Origin: Planctomycetota bacterium
GTDB taxonomy: Bacteria > Planctomycetota > Planctomycetia > Planctomycetales > Planctomycetaceae
DNA length: 9,118 bases
Assembly: GCA_013151585.1 (NCBI GenBank)
Contig: JAADHY010000514.1
Span: 1 to 9,118, forward strand
Direction: 5' to 3'
The notes below the pieces were generated by a model. It did no database searches, had not been told where the DNA came from, and saw only the letters and a program-made list of their open reading frames with translations. Below are positions 1 to 6,633 of the stretch, piece by piece. The number at the start of each line of letters is the position of its first letter. Within the stretch, counting starts at the first letter, position 1. Position numbers and translations under genes: made by a program.

Positions 1-880
1 GGCCGGTTGTTCCGAGCCGGCGGCCGAGTAGTGAAAAACGTCGCCGGCTACGACCTTTGCAAACTGCTGGTCGGATCGTTGGGCACATTGGCGGTCTTGA
101 CCGAGGTCACGCTGCGCCTGCGCCCTTTGCCGGAAACCGAGGCGCTGGTTTGGTGTTGTTTCGACTCGCTCGAAAACCTGGAACAACTCCTGGACCGACT
201 GAACACGTCAGAAACGCGGCCGATCGCAATCGAGCTGCTGGATGCTCGCGCGGCCCGGCAAGTCGCGGCCGAATCCAGACAGACGTTGCCCAGTTCGGGG
301 CCGGTCCTCTGCGTCGGCTACGAGGGCGTGGCGGAAGAATGCCGCTGGCAAGTGCAGCAGCTTCAACGGGAAGTGGCCTTCGGCCGTCCGCGGGAAATGG
401 CGATCTTGGAACCGCCGCACACTGCTGCCCTGTGGGAGGCTCTGACCGAGTACCCCACCTTTTCGGACGACCCGGTCTCGTTTCAGGCCAGTCTCTTGCC
501 GTCGGCGACGGCTGAGTTTTGTCCGACAGGCGGCGGGTTTAGGCGTGTACGTGCAGGCTCATGCGGGCAACGGCGTTGTCGTGGGGCATTTGCCCGAGGA
601 AACAATCACACTCGAAGATGTCCAGCGCATCTTGACGCCCCTGCAACAGTTCGCCCGATCTCACGCCGGAAGCCTGGTCGTCCTGCAGTGCGAAGAGCGA
701 TGGAAACGGCACCTTCCTGTTTTCGGCCCCCCACAGCCGGCTTGGCCCTTGATGCGAAGGATCAAACAGACGTTCGATCCGCACAACGTGTTGAACCCGG
801 GCGTCTTTCTTGACCGGCCGATGACCGAAGACGGCGTCGCCGTCTCGGCCGGCCAGCCGCCGGAGACAACCAAAGCATGA
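1..880 (+). CDS. glcE: Glycolate oxidase FAD-binding subunit GlcE, 5' partial, apparent frameshift
   Basis: Second FAD-type subunit of the glycolate dehydrogenase complex GlcDEF, which oxidises glycolate to glyoxylate at the membrane. The start lies before the window. The first visible codons encode the end of the FAD-binding PCMH domain: RAGGRVVKNVAGYDLCKLL followed by GSLGTL, very typical of GlcE. Homology runs in frame 1 to about 519 (ending SATAEF) and resumes in frame 2 from 521 (VRQAAGLGVYVQAHAGNGVV), then reaches the VAO-family ending FDPHNVLNPGVF and a TGA at 878-880. Removing one T from the T4 run at 517-520 restores a continuous reading frame of about 292 visible codons; roughly 100 N-terminal residues are missing to the left. 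Without correction, frame 1 stays open to a stop at 811-813 but encodes an unrelated Arg-rich tail. The stop overlaps the glcF start (ATGA, 877-880), implying translational coupling. Identity is confident; whether the frameshift is real or a sequence error is not decidable here. Confidence 0.85.
517..520 (+). other. Apparent +1 frameshift site in glcE (T4 homopolymer)
   Basis: Frame 1 reads A-E-F up to codon 517-519 and the homologous continuation V-R-Q-A-A-G-L-G-V starts in frame 2 at 521. The single base to be dropped is one T of the TTTT run at 517-520. Both flanks match GlcE-like sequence, so the switch point is fixed to within a few bases. It may be a homopolymer sequencing or assembly error, a recent inactivating insertion, or (least likely) a translational frameshift. 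Confidence 0.8.
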
Positions 881-2256
881 ACACCTCGACGAATGCGACT
901 TCCTCGATCGCCCCGAATCCCGCCGCTGAAGCGGCCACTCCGTCGCGGCCGGGGGAAGGCATCGATTATGGATTGTTTTTGGACTGCGTGCACTGCGGAC
1001 TGTGCACGTCGGCCTGTCCGACTTTCCTGGAAACGGGCGACGAGAACGACAGCCCGCGCGGGCGGATCTACCTGATGCGGGCGGTCGCGGACGGTCGCAT
1101 TGAATTGAGCGACCGCGTGCAGAGGCACGTTGATCTGTGTCTGGATTGTCGCGGCTGCGAAACGGCCTGCCCGTCGGGCGTCCGGTACGGACGGTTGATC
1201 GAGCCGTTTCGGCTGGAAGTGGCTGCCTGGAAGTCCGCCCGCGGCCAGTCGGACCTGGTCGGCCTGCCACGTTGGGTGCTGTTTCAACTGTTTCCGCATG
1301 CGCGTCGACTCCGTTGGGCCCTGTGGCCAGCTCGGGTCATGCAAACTTTCCGTTTGGATCGGCTGCTCGAGCAGACCGGTTTGATCCGCTCGCTGCCCCC
1401 GATCCTTCAGCGAATGTATCGGCTGCTGCCGCGTCTGTCGTCTTGGCCGGCTGCGCTGCCGCCGCGACTTCCGGCTCGCGGTCCCCAGCGAGCCCGCGTC
1501 GCCTTGTTCACCGGCTGCGTGGCGGACGTGATGTTTCGCCACGTTCACTGGGCGACGGCCCGCGTCTTGCAAGAAAACGGGTGCGAGGTGCTGGTGCCGC
1601 CGGGGCAGGCTTGTTGCGGCGCGATTCACTATCACAACGGAGCTGGCCAGGAAGCTCTGGAACTGGCTCGGGAGAACCTGGAGGCTTTTCCGGCCGAGGA
1701 TGTCGACGCCATTGTTGTCAACGTGGCCGGCTGCGGAGCCATGCTGAAGGATTACGCTCACATTGGTCGCGAAGTCCTGCCGGATGACCGTCCTCTGCAC
1801 GAAAGGCTGCAGACGTTCGCTAAGAAGGTGAAAGACGTGTCCGAGTTCCTGGTCGAGCTGGGCCCGAGACGGCCCGACGGTCCGCTGCCGTTGAAAGCCA
1901 CGTACCACGACGCCTGTCATTTGACGCATGCTCAGGGGCTGAGCCATCCGCCGCGGCAGTTGCTCGCAATGATTCCGGAATTGGAACTGGCCGAGCTGGC
2001 TGAGTCGGACGTTTGCTGCGGAGCGGCCGGTAGCTACAATCTGATCGAGCCCGACATGGCTGATCGCTTGGCCCGACGCAAGGCTAAGAACATCCTGGCC
2101 ACGCAAGCCGATGTGGTCGTCACGGCCAACGCCGGCTGCGCCCTGCAGATCGAAGCCGCGCTGCGCGAAGCCGGACGCCGCCTGTGGGTCGCTCACCCGA
2201 TGGAACTGCTCGACCTGAGCTACCGCCACCGCCGTCCTCCCACGGTTTCCCGCTGA
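877..2256 (+). CDS. glcF: Glycolate oxidase iron-sulfur subunit GlcF
   Basis: Iron-sulfur subunit that passes electrons from the GlcD/GlcE flavins towards the quinone pool. The protein is 459 residues, somewhat longer than E. coli GlcF (about 407), with a ~28-residue low-complexity N-terminal lead. Two 4Fe-4S ferredoxin motifs are visible: Cys37, 40, 43, 47 followed by Pro48, and Cys88, 91, 94, 98 followed by Pro99. Two CCG (cysteine-rich, heterodisulfide-reductase type) domains follow: FTGC at Cys214 with CCG at 246-248 and GCG at 285-287, then HDACH at 344-348 with CCG at 380-382 and NAGC ending at Cys421. All expected cysteines are present, so the protein looks intact. The ATG at 877 overlaps the glcE stop (ATGA), and a weak GGAG lies at 862-865, which fits coupled translation from glcE. 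A related lactate-utilisation or GlpC-like subunit is less likely given the GlcE partner. Confidence 0.93.
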   Translation: MNTSTNATSSIAPNPAAEAATPSRPGEGIDYGLFLDCVHCGLCTSACPTFLETGDENDSPRGRIYLMRAVADGRIELSDRVQRHVDLCLDCRGCETACPSGVRYGRLIEPFRLEVAAWKSARGQSDLVGLPRWVLFQLFPHARRLRWALWPARVMQTFRLDRLLEQTGLIRSLPPILQRMYRLLPRLSSWPAALPPRLPARGPQRARVALFTGCVADVMFRHVHWATARVLQENGCEVLVPPGQACCGAIHYHNGAGQEALELARENLEAFPAEDVDAIVVNVAGCGAMLKDYAHIGREVLPDDRPLHERLQTFAKKVKDVSEFLVELGPRRPDGPLPLKATYHDACHLTHAQGLSHPPRQLLAMIPELELAELAESDVCCGAAGSYNLIEPDMADRLARRKAKNILATQADVVVTANAGCALQIEAALREAGRRLWVAHPMELLDLSYRHRRPPTVSR

Positions 2257-2435
2257 TATGGCTCGTACGAAAGAACCTGCGACAATAACCCGTTGCGTTG
2301 GCGAGCGATCGCGCAACAGAAGCCCGCAAAACAGCCTCCGTCGCTGATGCGCCGGGTCGGTGTGACTCCTGCGGACATTGCCGATTCTTTCGCATGAGCC
2401 ATAGAAGCAACGTCCTGGAAGCAACAAGGAACCCA
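2257..2435 (+). other. Intergenic gap between glcF and the HAD gene
   Basis: This 179-bp gap holds no gene I can support. The reading frame of the HAD gene stays open back to a TTG at 2298, but the translated lead (Arg/Cys-rich) looks non-coding and the better start is at 2436. A 6-bp inverted repeat GTTGCG/CGCAAC (2292-2297 and 2312-2317) surrounds a GCGATCGC palindrome; it is too small to name. I see no convincing sigma-70-type promoter, nor a hairpin followed by a T tract, so whether the HAD gene is read with glcF is open. Confidence 0.4.
2426..2430 (+). promoter_or_regulatory. Shine-Dalgarno AAGGA deciding the HAD start
   Basis: AAGGA sits 5 nt before the ATG at 2436. The in-frame ATG at 2394 and the TTG at 2298 have no comparable site, so 2436 is preferred. 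It also places the DxD motif near residue 18, as usual for the family. Confidence 0.65.
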
Positions 2436-3119
2436 ATGTCTCTCCCACCGAAAACAAACCACCGGCTGATCCAAGGTGTCGTCTTTGATCTGGACGGCTT
2501 ATTGGTCAACACGGAACTGGTCTTCAACGAGACCGGACAGGAGCTTGCGCGCCGTCGTGGCAAAGAGATGTCGCGAGATGTTTTCCAAAAGATGATGGGA
2601 CGGCGTCCGGCAGAAGCCTTCGCCGTCATGATCGATGAGCTCGGGTTGGACGACACCATCGAGGACCTGCAACGGGAGTCGCGCCAAGTTTTCTTCGGAG
2701 TACTCGACCGGCATTTGCGGTTGATGCCGGGCGTGAGCGAGCTGTTGGATGAGATCGAGCGGCTGGGTTTGCCCAAGGCTGTCGCCACCTCTTCACCGCG
2801 TGATTATGCCCGGGACATCCTGACCCGCGTGGGACTGGAGAATCGTTTTGTCTTTACGCTGAGCGCCGAGGATGTCCAACACGGCAAACCGCATCCGGAG
2901 ATTTACTTGAAGGCGGCCGAACGGTTGCGCATCGCTCCACCTCGCATGCTCGTTTTCGAGGACAGCGAGGCCGGGACAAAAGCCGCGGCTGCGGCGCAGG
3001 CCTTCGTGGTTGCTGTTCCGCACGAGTTCAGCGCGCACCACGACTTCAGCCCGGCCGACTACATCGCCGACGGGCTCAATGACCCCGAAATTCGCCGCAT
3101 CCTGCAACGCGCCGCCTGA
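2436..3119 (+). CDS. HAD-superfamily hydrolase, subfamily IA (beta-PGM / sugar-phosphatase / phosphoglycolate-phosphatase-like)
   Basis: Predicted cytosolic Mg-dependent phosphohydrolase or phosphomutase of 227 residues, a normal length. The four HAD motifs are all present: motif I DLDG with nucleophile Asp18 and acid/base Asp20, motif II Thr118/Ser119 in VATSS, motif III Lys151 in GKPHPEIY, and motif IV Glu175-Asp176 in VFEDSEAG. Residues about 28-95 form the helical C1 cap between motifs I and II. The GKPHPEIY and FEDSEAG wording is typical of the beta-phosphoglucomutase / 2-deoxyglucose-6-phosphatase (YniC-like) branch, but the same subfamily includes phosphoglycolate phosphatase Gph. The position 179 bp after glcF on the same strand would suit Gph, since it makes glycolate. 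The cap residues I can see (GRRPAEA near 55-61) do not settle the substrate. The fold and catalytic class are confident; the substrate is not assigned. Confidence 0.88.
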   Translation: MSLPPKTNHRLIQGVVFDLDGLLVNTELVFNETGQELARRRGKEMSRDVFQKMMGRRPAEAFAVMIDELGLDDTIEDLQRESRQVFFGVLDRHLRLMPGVSELLDEIERLGLPKAVATSSPRDYARDILTRVGLENRFVFTLSAEDVQHGKPHPEIYLKAAERLRIAPPRMLVFEDSEAGTKAAAAAQAFVVAVPHEFSAHHDFSPADYIADGLNDPEIRRILQRAA

Positions 3120-3152
3120 GGGCAGTTCGGTCAGAACCGGCGGTTTGATGAT

Positions 3153-3173
3153 GGGCGAGCGGAATCCGCGCCC
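3153..3173 (+). terminator. GC-rich hairpin downstream of the HAD gene, possible terminator
   Basis: GGGCG (3153-3157) pairs with CGCCC (3169-3173). Past a 2-nt bulge (AG, 3158-3159), CGG (3160-3162) pairs with CCG (3166-3168) around an AAT loop, giving eight G-C pairs. It begins 34 nt after the HAD stop in the 127-bp gap before the beta-galactosidase gene. No T tract follows (AGGAGACGG), so it is not a canonical intrinsic terminator; it could be a 3'-end stabiliser, an inefficient terminator, or chance in GC-rich DNA. Confidence 0.3.
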
Positions 3174-3230
3174 AGGAGACGGCAAGACGATACGCTCTTG
3201 ATTCGCGTTCGTCACCCCGGTTTACATTGG

Positions 3231-3237
3231 AAAGGGA
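3231..3237 (+). promoter_or_regulatory. Shine-Dalgarno AAAGGGA before the beta-galactosidase gene
   Basis: The purine-rich AAAGGGA lies 9 nt before the ATG at 3247 and 6 nt before an in-frame GTG at 3244. Either codon would work. ATG at 3247 was chosen because it is the commoner start; the choice changes only one residue before the signal peptide. Confidence 0.5.
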
Positions 3238-3246
3238 ACCTCCGTG

Positions 3247-6200
3247 ATGAAGCCGTTCGCTGTGTCGCTGACGTACGTTGTCTTGCTTTTAGGTTCGACC
3301 GGTCCGCTCCGCGCAGCCCAATCGGACGGCGCGCCGGCTTGGGAAAACGAGCAGGTCCTCGGGCGGAACAAAGAACCGGCTCGCGCCACATCAATGCCCT
3401 ATCCCGATCGCCCGTCAGCTCTGCAAGCAATACCCTCCGCGACCCCGTACTACCGGTGTCTGAACGGAAAGTGGAAATTCCGCTGGTCGCCGGACCCGCA
3501 GTCGCGTCCTCGTGACTTTTACCGGCCAGATTACGACGCCCGTTCGTGGGATGAGATTCCCGTCCCAAGCAACTGGCAGATGCAGGGCTACGGCACACCG
3601 CTCTACGTCAACATCCGCTATCCGTTCCGCAAGGATCCGCCACGCGTGACGGGCGAGCCGCCTCGAAACTACACCAGCTACAAGGCTCGTAACCCGGTCG
3701 GTTCGTATCGACGCCAGTTTCGCGTGCCAGTCGAATGGCGCGGGCGGCAAGTCTTTCTTCAGTTCAATGGGGTCGATTCGGCCTTCTACGTGTGGATCAA
3801 CGGACGCCTGGTGGGATACAGTCAGGGGAGTCGTACGCCGGCGGTGTTCAACATCACGAAGTTCCTCAAACAAGGGGAGAACCTGCTCGCCGTGGAAGTG
3901 TACCGCTACAGCGACGGCAGCTATCTGGAAGACCAGGATTTCTGGCGACTCAGCGGCATTTTCCGTGACGTGTTTTTGTGGTCGACGGCCGACTTGCACA
4001 TCCGGGACTTTTTCGTGCATCCGGAGTTGGACGATCATTACCGCGACGCCACGTTGCGGGTGGATGTTGAAGTGAAAAACTTTGCCGATCGGCGGCAGCG
4101 GTTCACGGTTGATGCGGAGTTGCTCGACGCCGCCGGCCGCACGGTCTTCCGCGGCGTAAAAGCATCGGGGGAAGCCGACGCCGGCGGCTCAATCCTCGTT
4201 GTTCTTCAAAAGCCGGTCCAGAACCCCGCCAAATGGTCGGCCGAGCAGCCGAACTTGTATCGCCTGCTGTTGACGCTGCGCGGTCCGCGCGGTCGTGTGG
4301 TCGAGGTGACGACGTGCCGCGTGGGGTTCCGGCGGGTGGAAATCCGAAACGGCCGCCTGCTGGTGAACGGCCAGCCGATCGACATCAAAGGCGTCAACCG
4401 CCACGAACACGACCCGCAAACGGGCCACACGATCAGCCGGGCCTCCATGATCCGCGACATCAAGCTGATGAAACAGTTCAACATCAACACGGTACGTACC
4501 AGCCATTATCCGAACGATCCTCGCTGGTACGACCTGTGCGACGAGTACGGGTTGTACGTGATCGACGAGGCCAACATCGAATCCCACGGGATGGGCTACG
4601 GGGCGGCTTCGCTCGCGAAAAACCCTGCGTGGAGGCGGGCCCACCTGGACCGCACCCAGCGCATGGTCGAACGCGACAAAAACCATCCCTCGGTCATCAT
4701 CTGGTCGCTTGGCAACGAAGCGGGCAACGGCGTGAACTTCTACGCGACGTACGATTGGATCAAACAGCGCGATCCATCGCGGCCGGTCCAGTACGAACGC
4801 GCTCAATTGGACCGCAACACAGATATCTATTGCCCGATGTACTCTCCCATCGAAAAGATCGTGCGCTACGCGACCAGTCGACCGGACCGGCCGTTGATCC
4901 TCTGTGAGTATGCGCACGCGATGGGGAACAGTGTCGGCAACCTGCAGGACTATTGGGACGCCATCGAAGCGCACCCGGCCCTGCAAGGTGGTTGCATTTG
5001 GGATTGGGTCGATCAGGGACTGCTGCGGCCGGTCCCCACGAATCACGAAAACCACCGTCCGGCCTTTCGCTGGCTTTGGCCGCAAAAAACGTACTTCGCG
5101 TATGGCGGCGACTTCGGCGACGAGCCGAACGACGGCAATTTCTGCATCAACGGCCTCGTGCATCCCGATCGCCGGCCGAACCCGCACGCCTGGGAAGTCA
5201 AAAAAGTTTACCAGAACATCCGGGTCTCTCTCGTGGATCTTGCGGACGGCAAGGTACGCGTGGAGAACAAGTACTTCTTCACGAACTTGAACGAGTTTGA
5301 CGCCACCTGGGTGGTGCGGCGGAATGGCCGCCTCGTGCAGTCAGGCTCGCTGGGGCGGCTGAACGTCCCTCCGCGGAGCAGCCGGGAAATCGTGATTCCC
5401 TTTCGTCGTTCGGCCGACGACGCCGAGTATCTGTTGACGATCGCTTTCTTGCTGGCGGAAGACAAACCGTGGGCGGATCGCGGATTCCGGGTCGCTTGGG
5501 ACCAGTTCAAGTTGCCAGCGCCGTCTGAACGGTCGGCCGCCGTCCGTCCGGCTCCGTCGCCCGGCGCTCCGCCCGGGGACACGGCCCGAAAGCGGACCGC
5601 GTCTCGCCGCCTCGGGCCGCCGCAGCTCCATGAAAGGCCCGATACGTTCCGAATCGTCGGACCGAGCTTTGTGGTCGAAATTGGCCGCCGGCGAGGCGAA
5701 CTGCGATCATACGAAGCGGGTGGGACGAAGCTGCTGGTCGCTCCGCTGGAGCCGAACTTCTGGAAAGTTCCCAACGATAACCAGATGCGCAACGGCTATG
5801 TTCGGCGTCTGGGGGCGTGGAGGCGGGCGGCGGCTGACCGGACGCTGCAAAAGATCACGGCCGAGCGGCGACCAACGAGCGTGCGCGTGACGGCTTTTTT
5901 CCGGCTGCCAGTCGGCGAGGCAGACTACACGCTGACCTATGACATCGACGGAACCGGTCGCGTCGTCGTCACCGCTCGATACCAGCCGCATCGGACCGAC
6001 GTCCCGCTCCTTCCCCGCTTCGGCATGACGTTCTCCGTGCCGCGTCGGTTCAGTCAGGTGCAGTGGTACGGCCGCGGGCCGCACGAGACGTATTGGGACC
6101 GCAAAACCGGAGCCGAGATCGGAATCTACAGCTCTTCCGTCGAGGAAATGGTCTTTCCCTACGTGAGACCCCAAGACACTGGAAATCGGACCGACGTCCG

Positions 6201-6537
6201 GTGGATGGCGCTCACCGACGCCTCGGGAGTCGGACTGCGGATTGAGGGACTTCAGCCGCTCAGCGTGAGCGTCTGGCCGTTCACTTTGGCCGACCTGGAG
6301 TCGGCGACGCATCCGTATGAGTTGCCTCGCCGCGAGTTCAATACCGTCTTCGTTGATTGGAAGTTGCACGGAGTCGGCGGCGATAACAGTTGGGGCGCTC
6401 GCACTCATCCGCAGTACACTTTGTCCGGCGCCCAACCTTACCGGTTCGGCTTCGCCATTTTGCCGCTGCACGTCGCCGGGGTCTCCGACGCTCCTCCGAA
6501 GCCTGCCGCCGCCAGTTCGCCTTGTCACATCCGTTAG
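3247..6537 (+). CDS. lacZ: Exported LacZ-type beta-galactosidase, glycoside hydrolase family 2
   Basis: Retaining glycosidase predicted to release terminal beta-galactose outside the cytoplasm. The 1096 residues begin with a signal peptide (MKPF, hydrophobic core to about residue 18, likely cut after LRA near 23). Domains in LacZ order: sugar-binding jelly roll (~65-250), immunoglobulin-like domain (~255-365), TIM barrel (~367-660), second beta domain (~665-755), linker, and large C-terminal beta-sandwich (~800-1075). By alignment from memory with E. coli LacZ, the active site is complete: acid/base Glu491 in GNEAGNG, nucleophile Glu554 in CEYAHAMGNS, Mg ligands Glu445 and His447, sodium/substrate residues Asp231, Phe632 and Asn635, plus Asn122, His420, His557, Trp585 and Trp1049. 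The E491-E554 distance is 63 residues against 76 in E. coli, so the loop between them is shorter. No lac repressor, permease or other sugar gene is adjacent. The family also includes evolved beta-galactosidases and other exo-beta-glycosidases, so the natural substrate may be a polysaccharide side chain rather than lactose. Confidence 0.93.
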   Translation: MKPFAVSLTYVVLLLGSTGPLRAAQSDGAPAWENEQVLGRNKEPARATSMPYPDRPSALQAIPSATPYYRCLNGKWKFRWSPDPQSRPRDFYRPDYDARSWDEIPVPSNWQMQGYGTPLYVNIRYPFRKDPPRVTGEPPRNYTSYKARNPVGSYRRQFRVPVEWRGRQVFLQFNGVDSAFYVWINGRLVGYSQGSRTPAVFNITKFLKQGENLLAVEVYRYSDGSYLEDQDFWRLSGIFRDVFLWSTADLHIRDFFVHPELDDHYRDATLRVDVEVKNFADRRQRFTVDAELLDAAGRTVFRGVKASGEADAGGSILVVLQKPVQNPAKWSAEQPNLYRLLLTLRGPRGRVVEVTTCRVGFRRVEIRNGRLLVNGQPIDIKGVNRHEHDPQTGHTISRASMIRDIKLMKQFNINTVRTSHYPNDPRWYDLCDEYGLYVIDEANIESHGMGYGAASLAKNPAWRRAHLDRTQRMVERDKNHPSVIIWSLGNEAGNGVNFYATYDWIKQRDPSRPVQYERAQLDRNTDIYCPMYSPIEKIVRYATSRPDRPLILCEYAHAMGNSVGNLQDYWDAIEAHPALQGGCIWDWVDQGLLRPVPTNHENHRPAFRWLWPQKTYFAYGGDFGDEPNDGNFCINGLVHPDRRPNPHAWEVKKVYQNIRVSLVDLADGKVRVENKYFFTNLNEFDATWVVRRNGRLVQSGSLGRLNVPPRSSREIVIPFRRSADDAEYLLTIAFLLAEDKPWADRGFRVAWDQFKLPAPSERSAAVRPAPSPGAPPGDTARKRTASRRLGPPQLHERPDTFRIVGPSFVVEIGRRRGELRSYEAGGTKLLVAPLEPNFWKVPNDNQMRNGYVRRLGAWRRAAADRTLQKITAERRPTSVRVTAFFRLPVGEADYTLTYDIDGTGRVVVTARYQPHRTDVPLLPRFGMTFSVPRRFSQVQWYGRGPHETYWDRKTGAEIGIYSSSVEEMVFPYVRPQDTGNRTDVRWMALTDASGVGLRIEGLQPLSVSVWPFTLADLESATHPYELPRREFNTVFVDWKLHGVGGDNSWGARTHPQYTLSGAQPYRFGFAILPLHVAGVSDAPPKPAAASSPCHIR
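5512..5637 (+). other. Pro/Ala/Arg-rich interdomain linker within the beta-galactosidase
   Basis: Residues about 756-797 read as a low-complexity run rich in Pro, Ala, Ser and Arg (starts LPAPSERSAAV, later APPGDTARKR). It sits between the fourth domain (ending AWDQFK) and the C-terminal beta-sandwich (starting FRIVG). The same junction in E. coli LacZ is shorter, by roughly 20 residues from memory. The segment is in frame and both flanks match LacZ, so it is a disordered linker, not a break. Confidence 0.6.
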
Positions 6538-6551
6538 GGAGAGAACAACGT

Positions 6552-6625
6552 GCCCATTTTGTAGGATGGGCATTCCTGTCCGTCGCTTTTTGCACGGGCT
6601 CGAAAGCCCATCTTACATCGTGGGC
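6552..6625. repeat. 74-nt imperfect palindrome (REP/MITE-like) between convergent genes
   Basis: Core arms TGTAGGATGGGC (6560-6571) and GCCCATCTTACA (6606-6617) pair over 12 positions with one G-T wobble. Outside them, GCCCA (6552-6556) pairs with TGGGC (6621-6625) across a symmetric 3x3 internal loop. Inside, GTCCGT (6578-6583) pairs with ACGGGC (6594-6599), closing a loop with a T5 run. A competing local hairpin TGCCCAT/ATGGGCA (6551-6557 with 6566-6572) is also possible, so the element could fold as one long cruciform or as smaller hairpins. It occupies most of the gap between the tail-to-tail stops at 6537 and 6634, the usual place for dispersed extragenic palindromes. I recall GTAGGATGGGC-type repeats as frequent in planctomycete genomes, but this is memory, not a search. 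It may also act as a bidirectional terminator. Confidence 0.7.
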
Positions 6626-6633
6626 CGCACGAC

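Noticed and set aside
517..525. Programmed ribosomal frameshift in glcE
   Set aside because: No slippery heptamer, in-frame stop at the switch or Shine-Dalgarno-like stimulator is evident, and GlcE is not a known recoded gene. A homopolymer error or mutation is simpler.
2292..2317. GTTGCG/CGCAAC inverted repeat as an operator or terminator
   Set aside because: The stem is only 6 bp with a 14-nt loop and no T tract; this is easily chance at this GC content.
2298..2435. N-terminal extension of the HAD protein from a TTG or the ATG at 2394
   Set aside because: The extra residues look non-coding and neither start has a Shine-Dalgarno, whereas ATG 2436 has AAGGA 5 nt upstream.
661..2457. Very long - strand open frame (598 codons) antisense to glcE/glcF
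   Set aside because: It mirrors glcF, which has intact cysteine motifs and codon use. The antisense product is Arg/Gln/Ser-rich with no recognisable domain; long shadow frames are expected in GC-rich genes.
3198..3228. Promoter TTGATT / TACATT before the beta-galactosidase gene
   Set aside because: The boxes match the consensus at 4 of 6 positions each, the spacing is 19 nt, and transcription would begin inside the ribosome site.
4189..5187. 332-codon - strand open frame inside the beta-galactosidase gene
   Set aside because: It lies wholly opposite the conserved LacZ catalytic domain, and its Val/Asp/Arg-rich translation is typical of a complementary-strand shadow.
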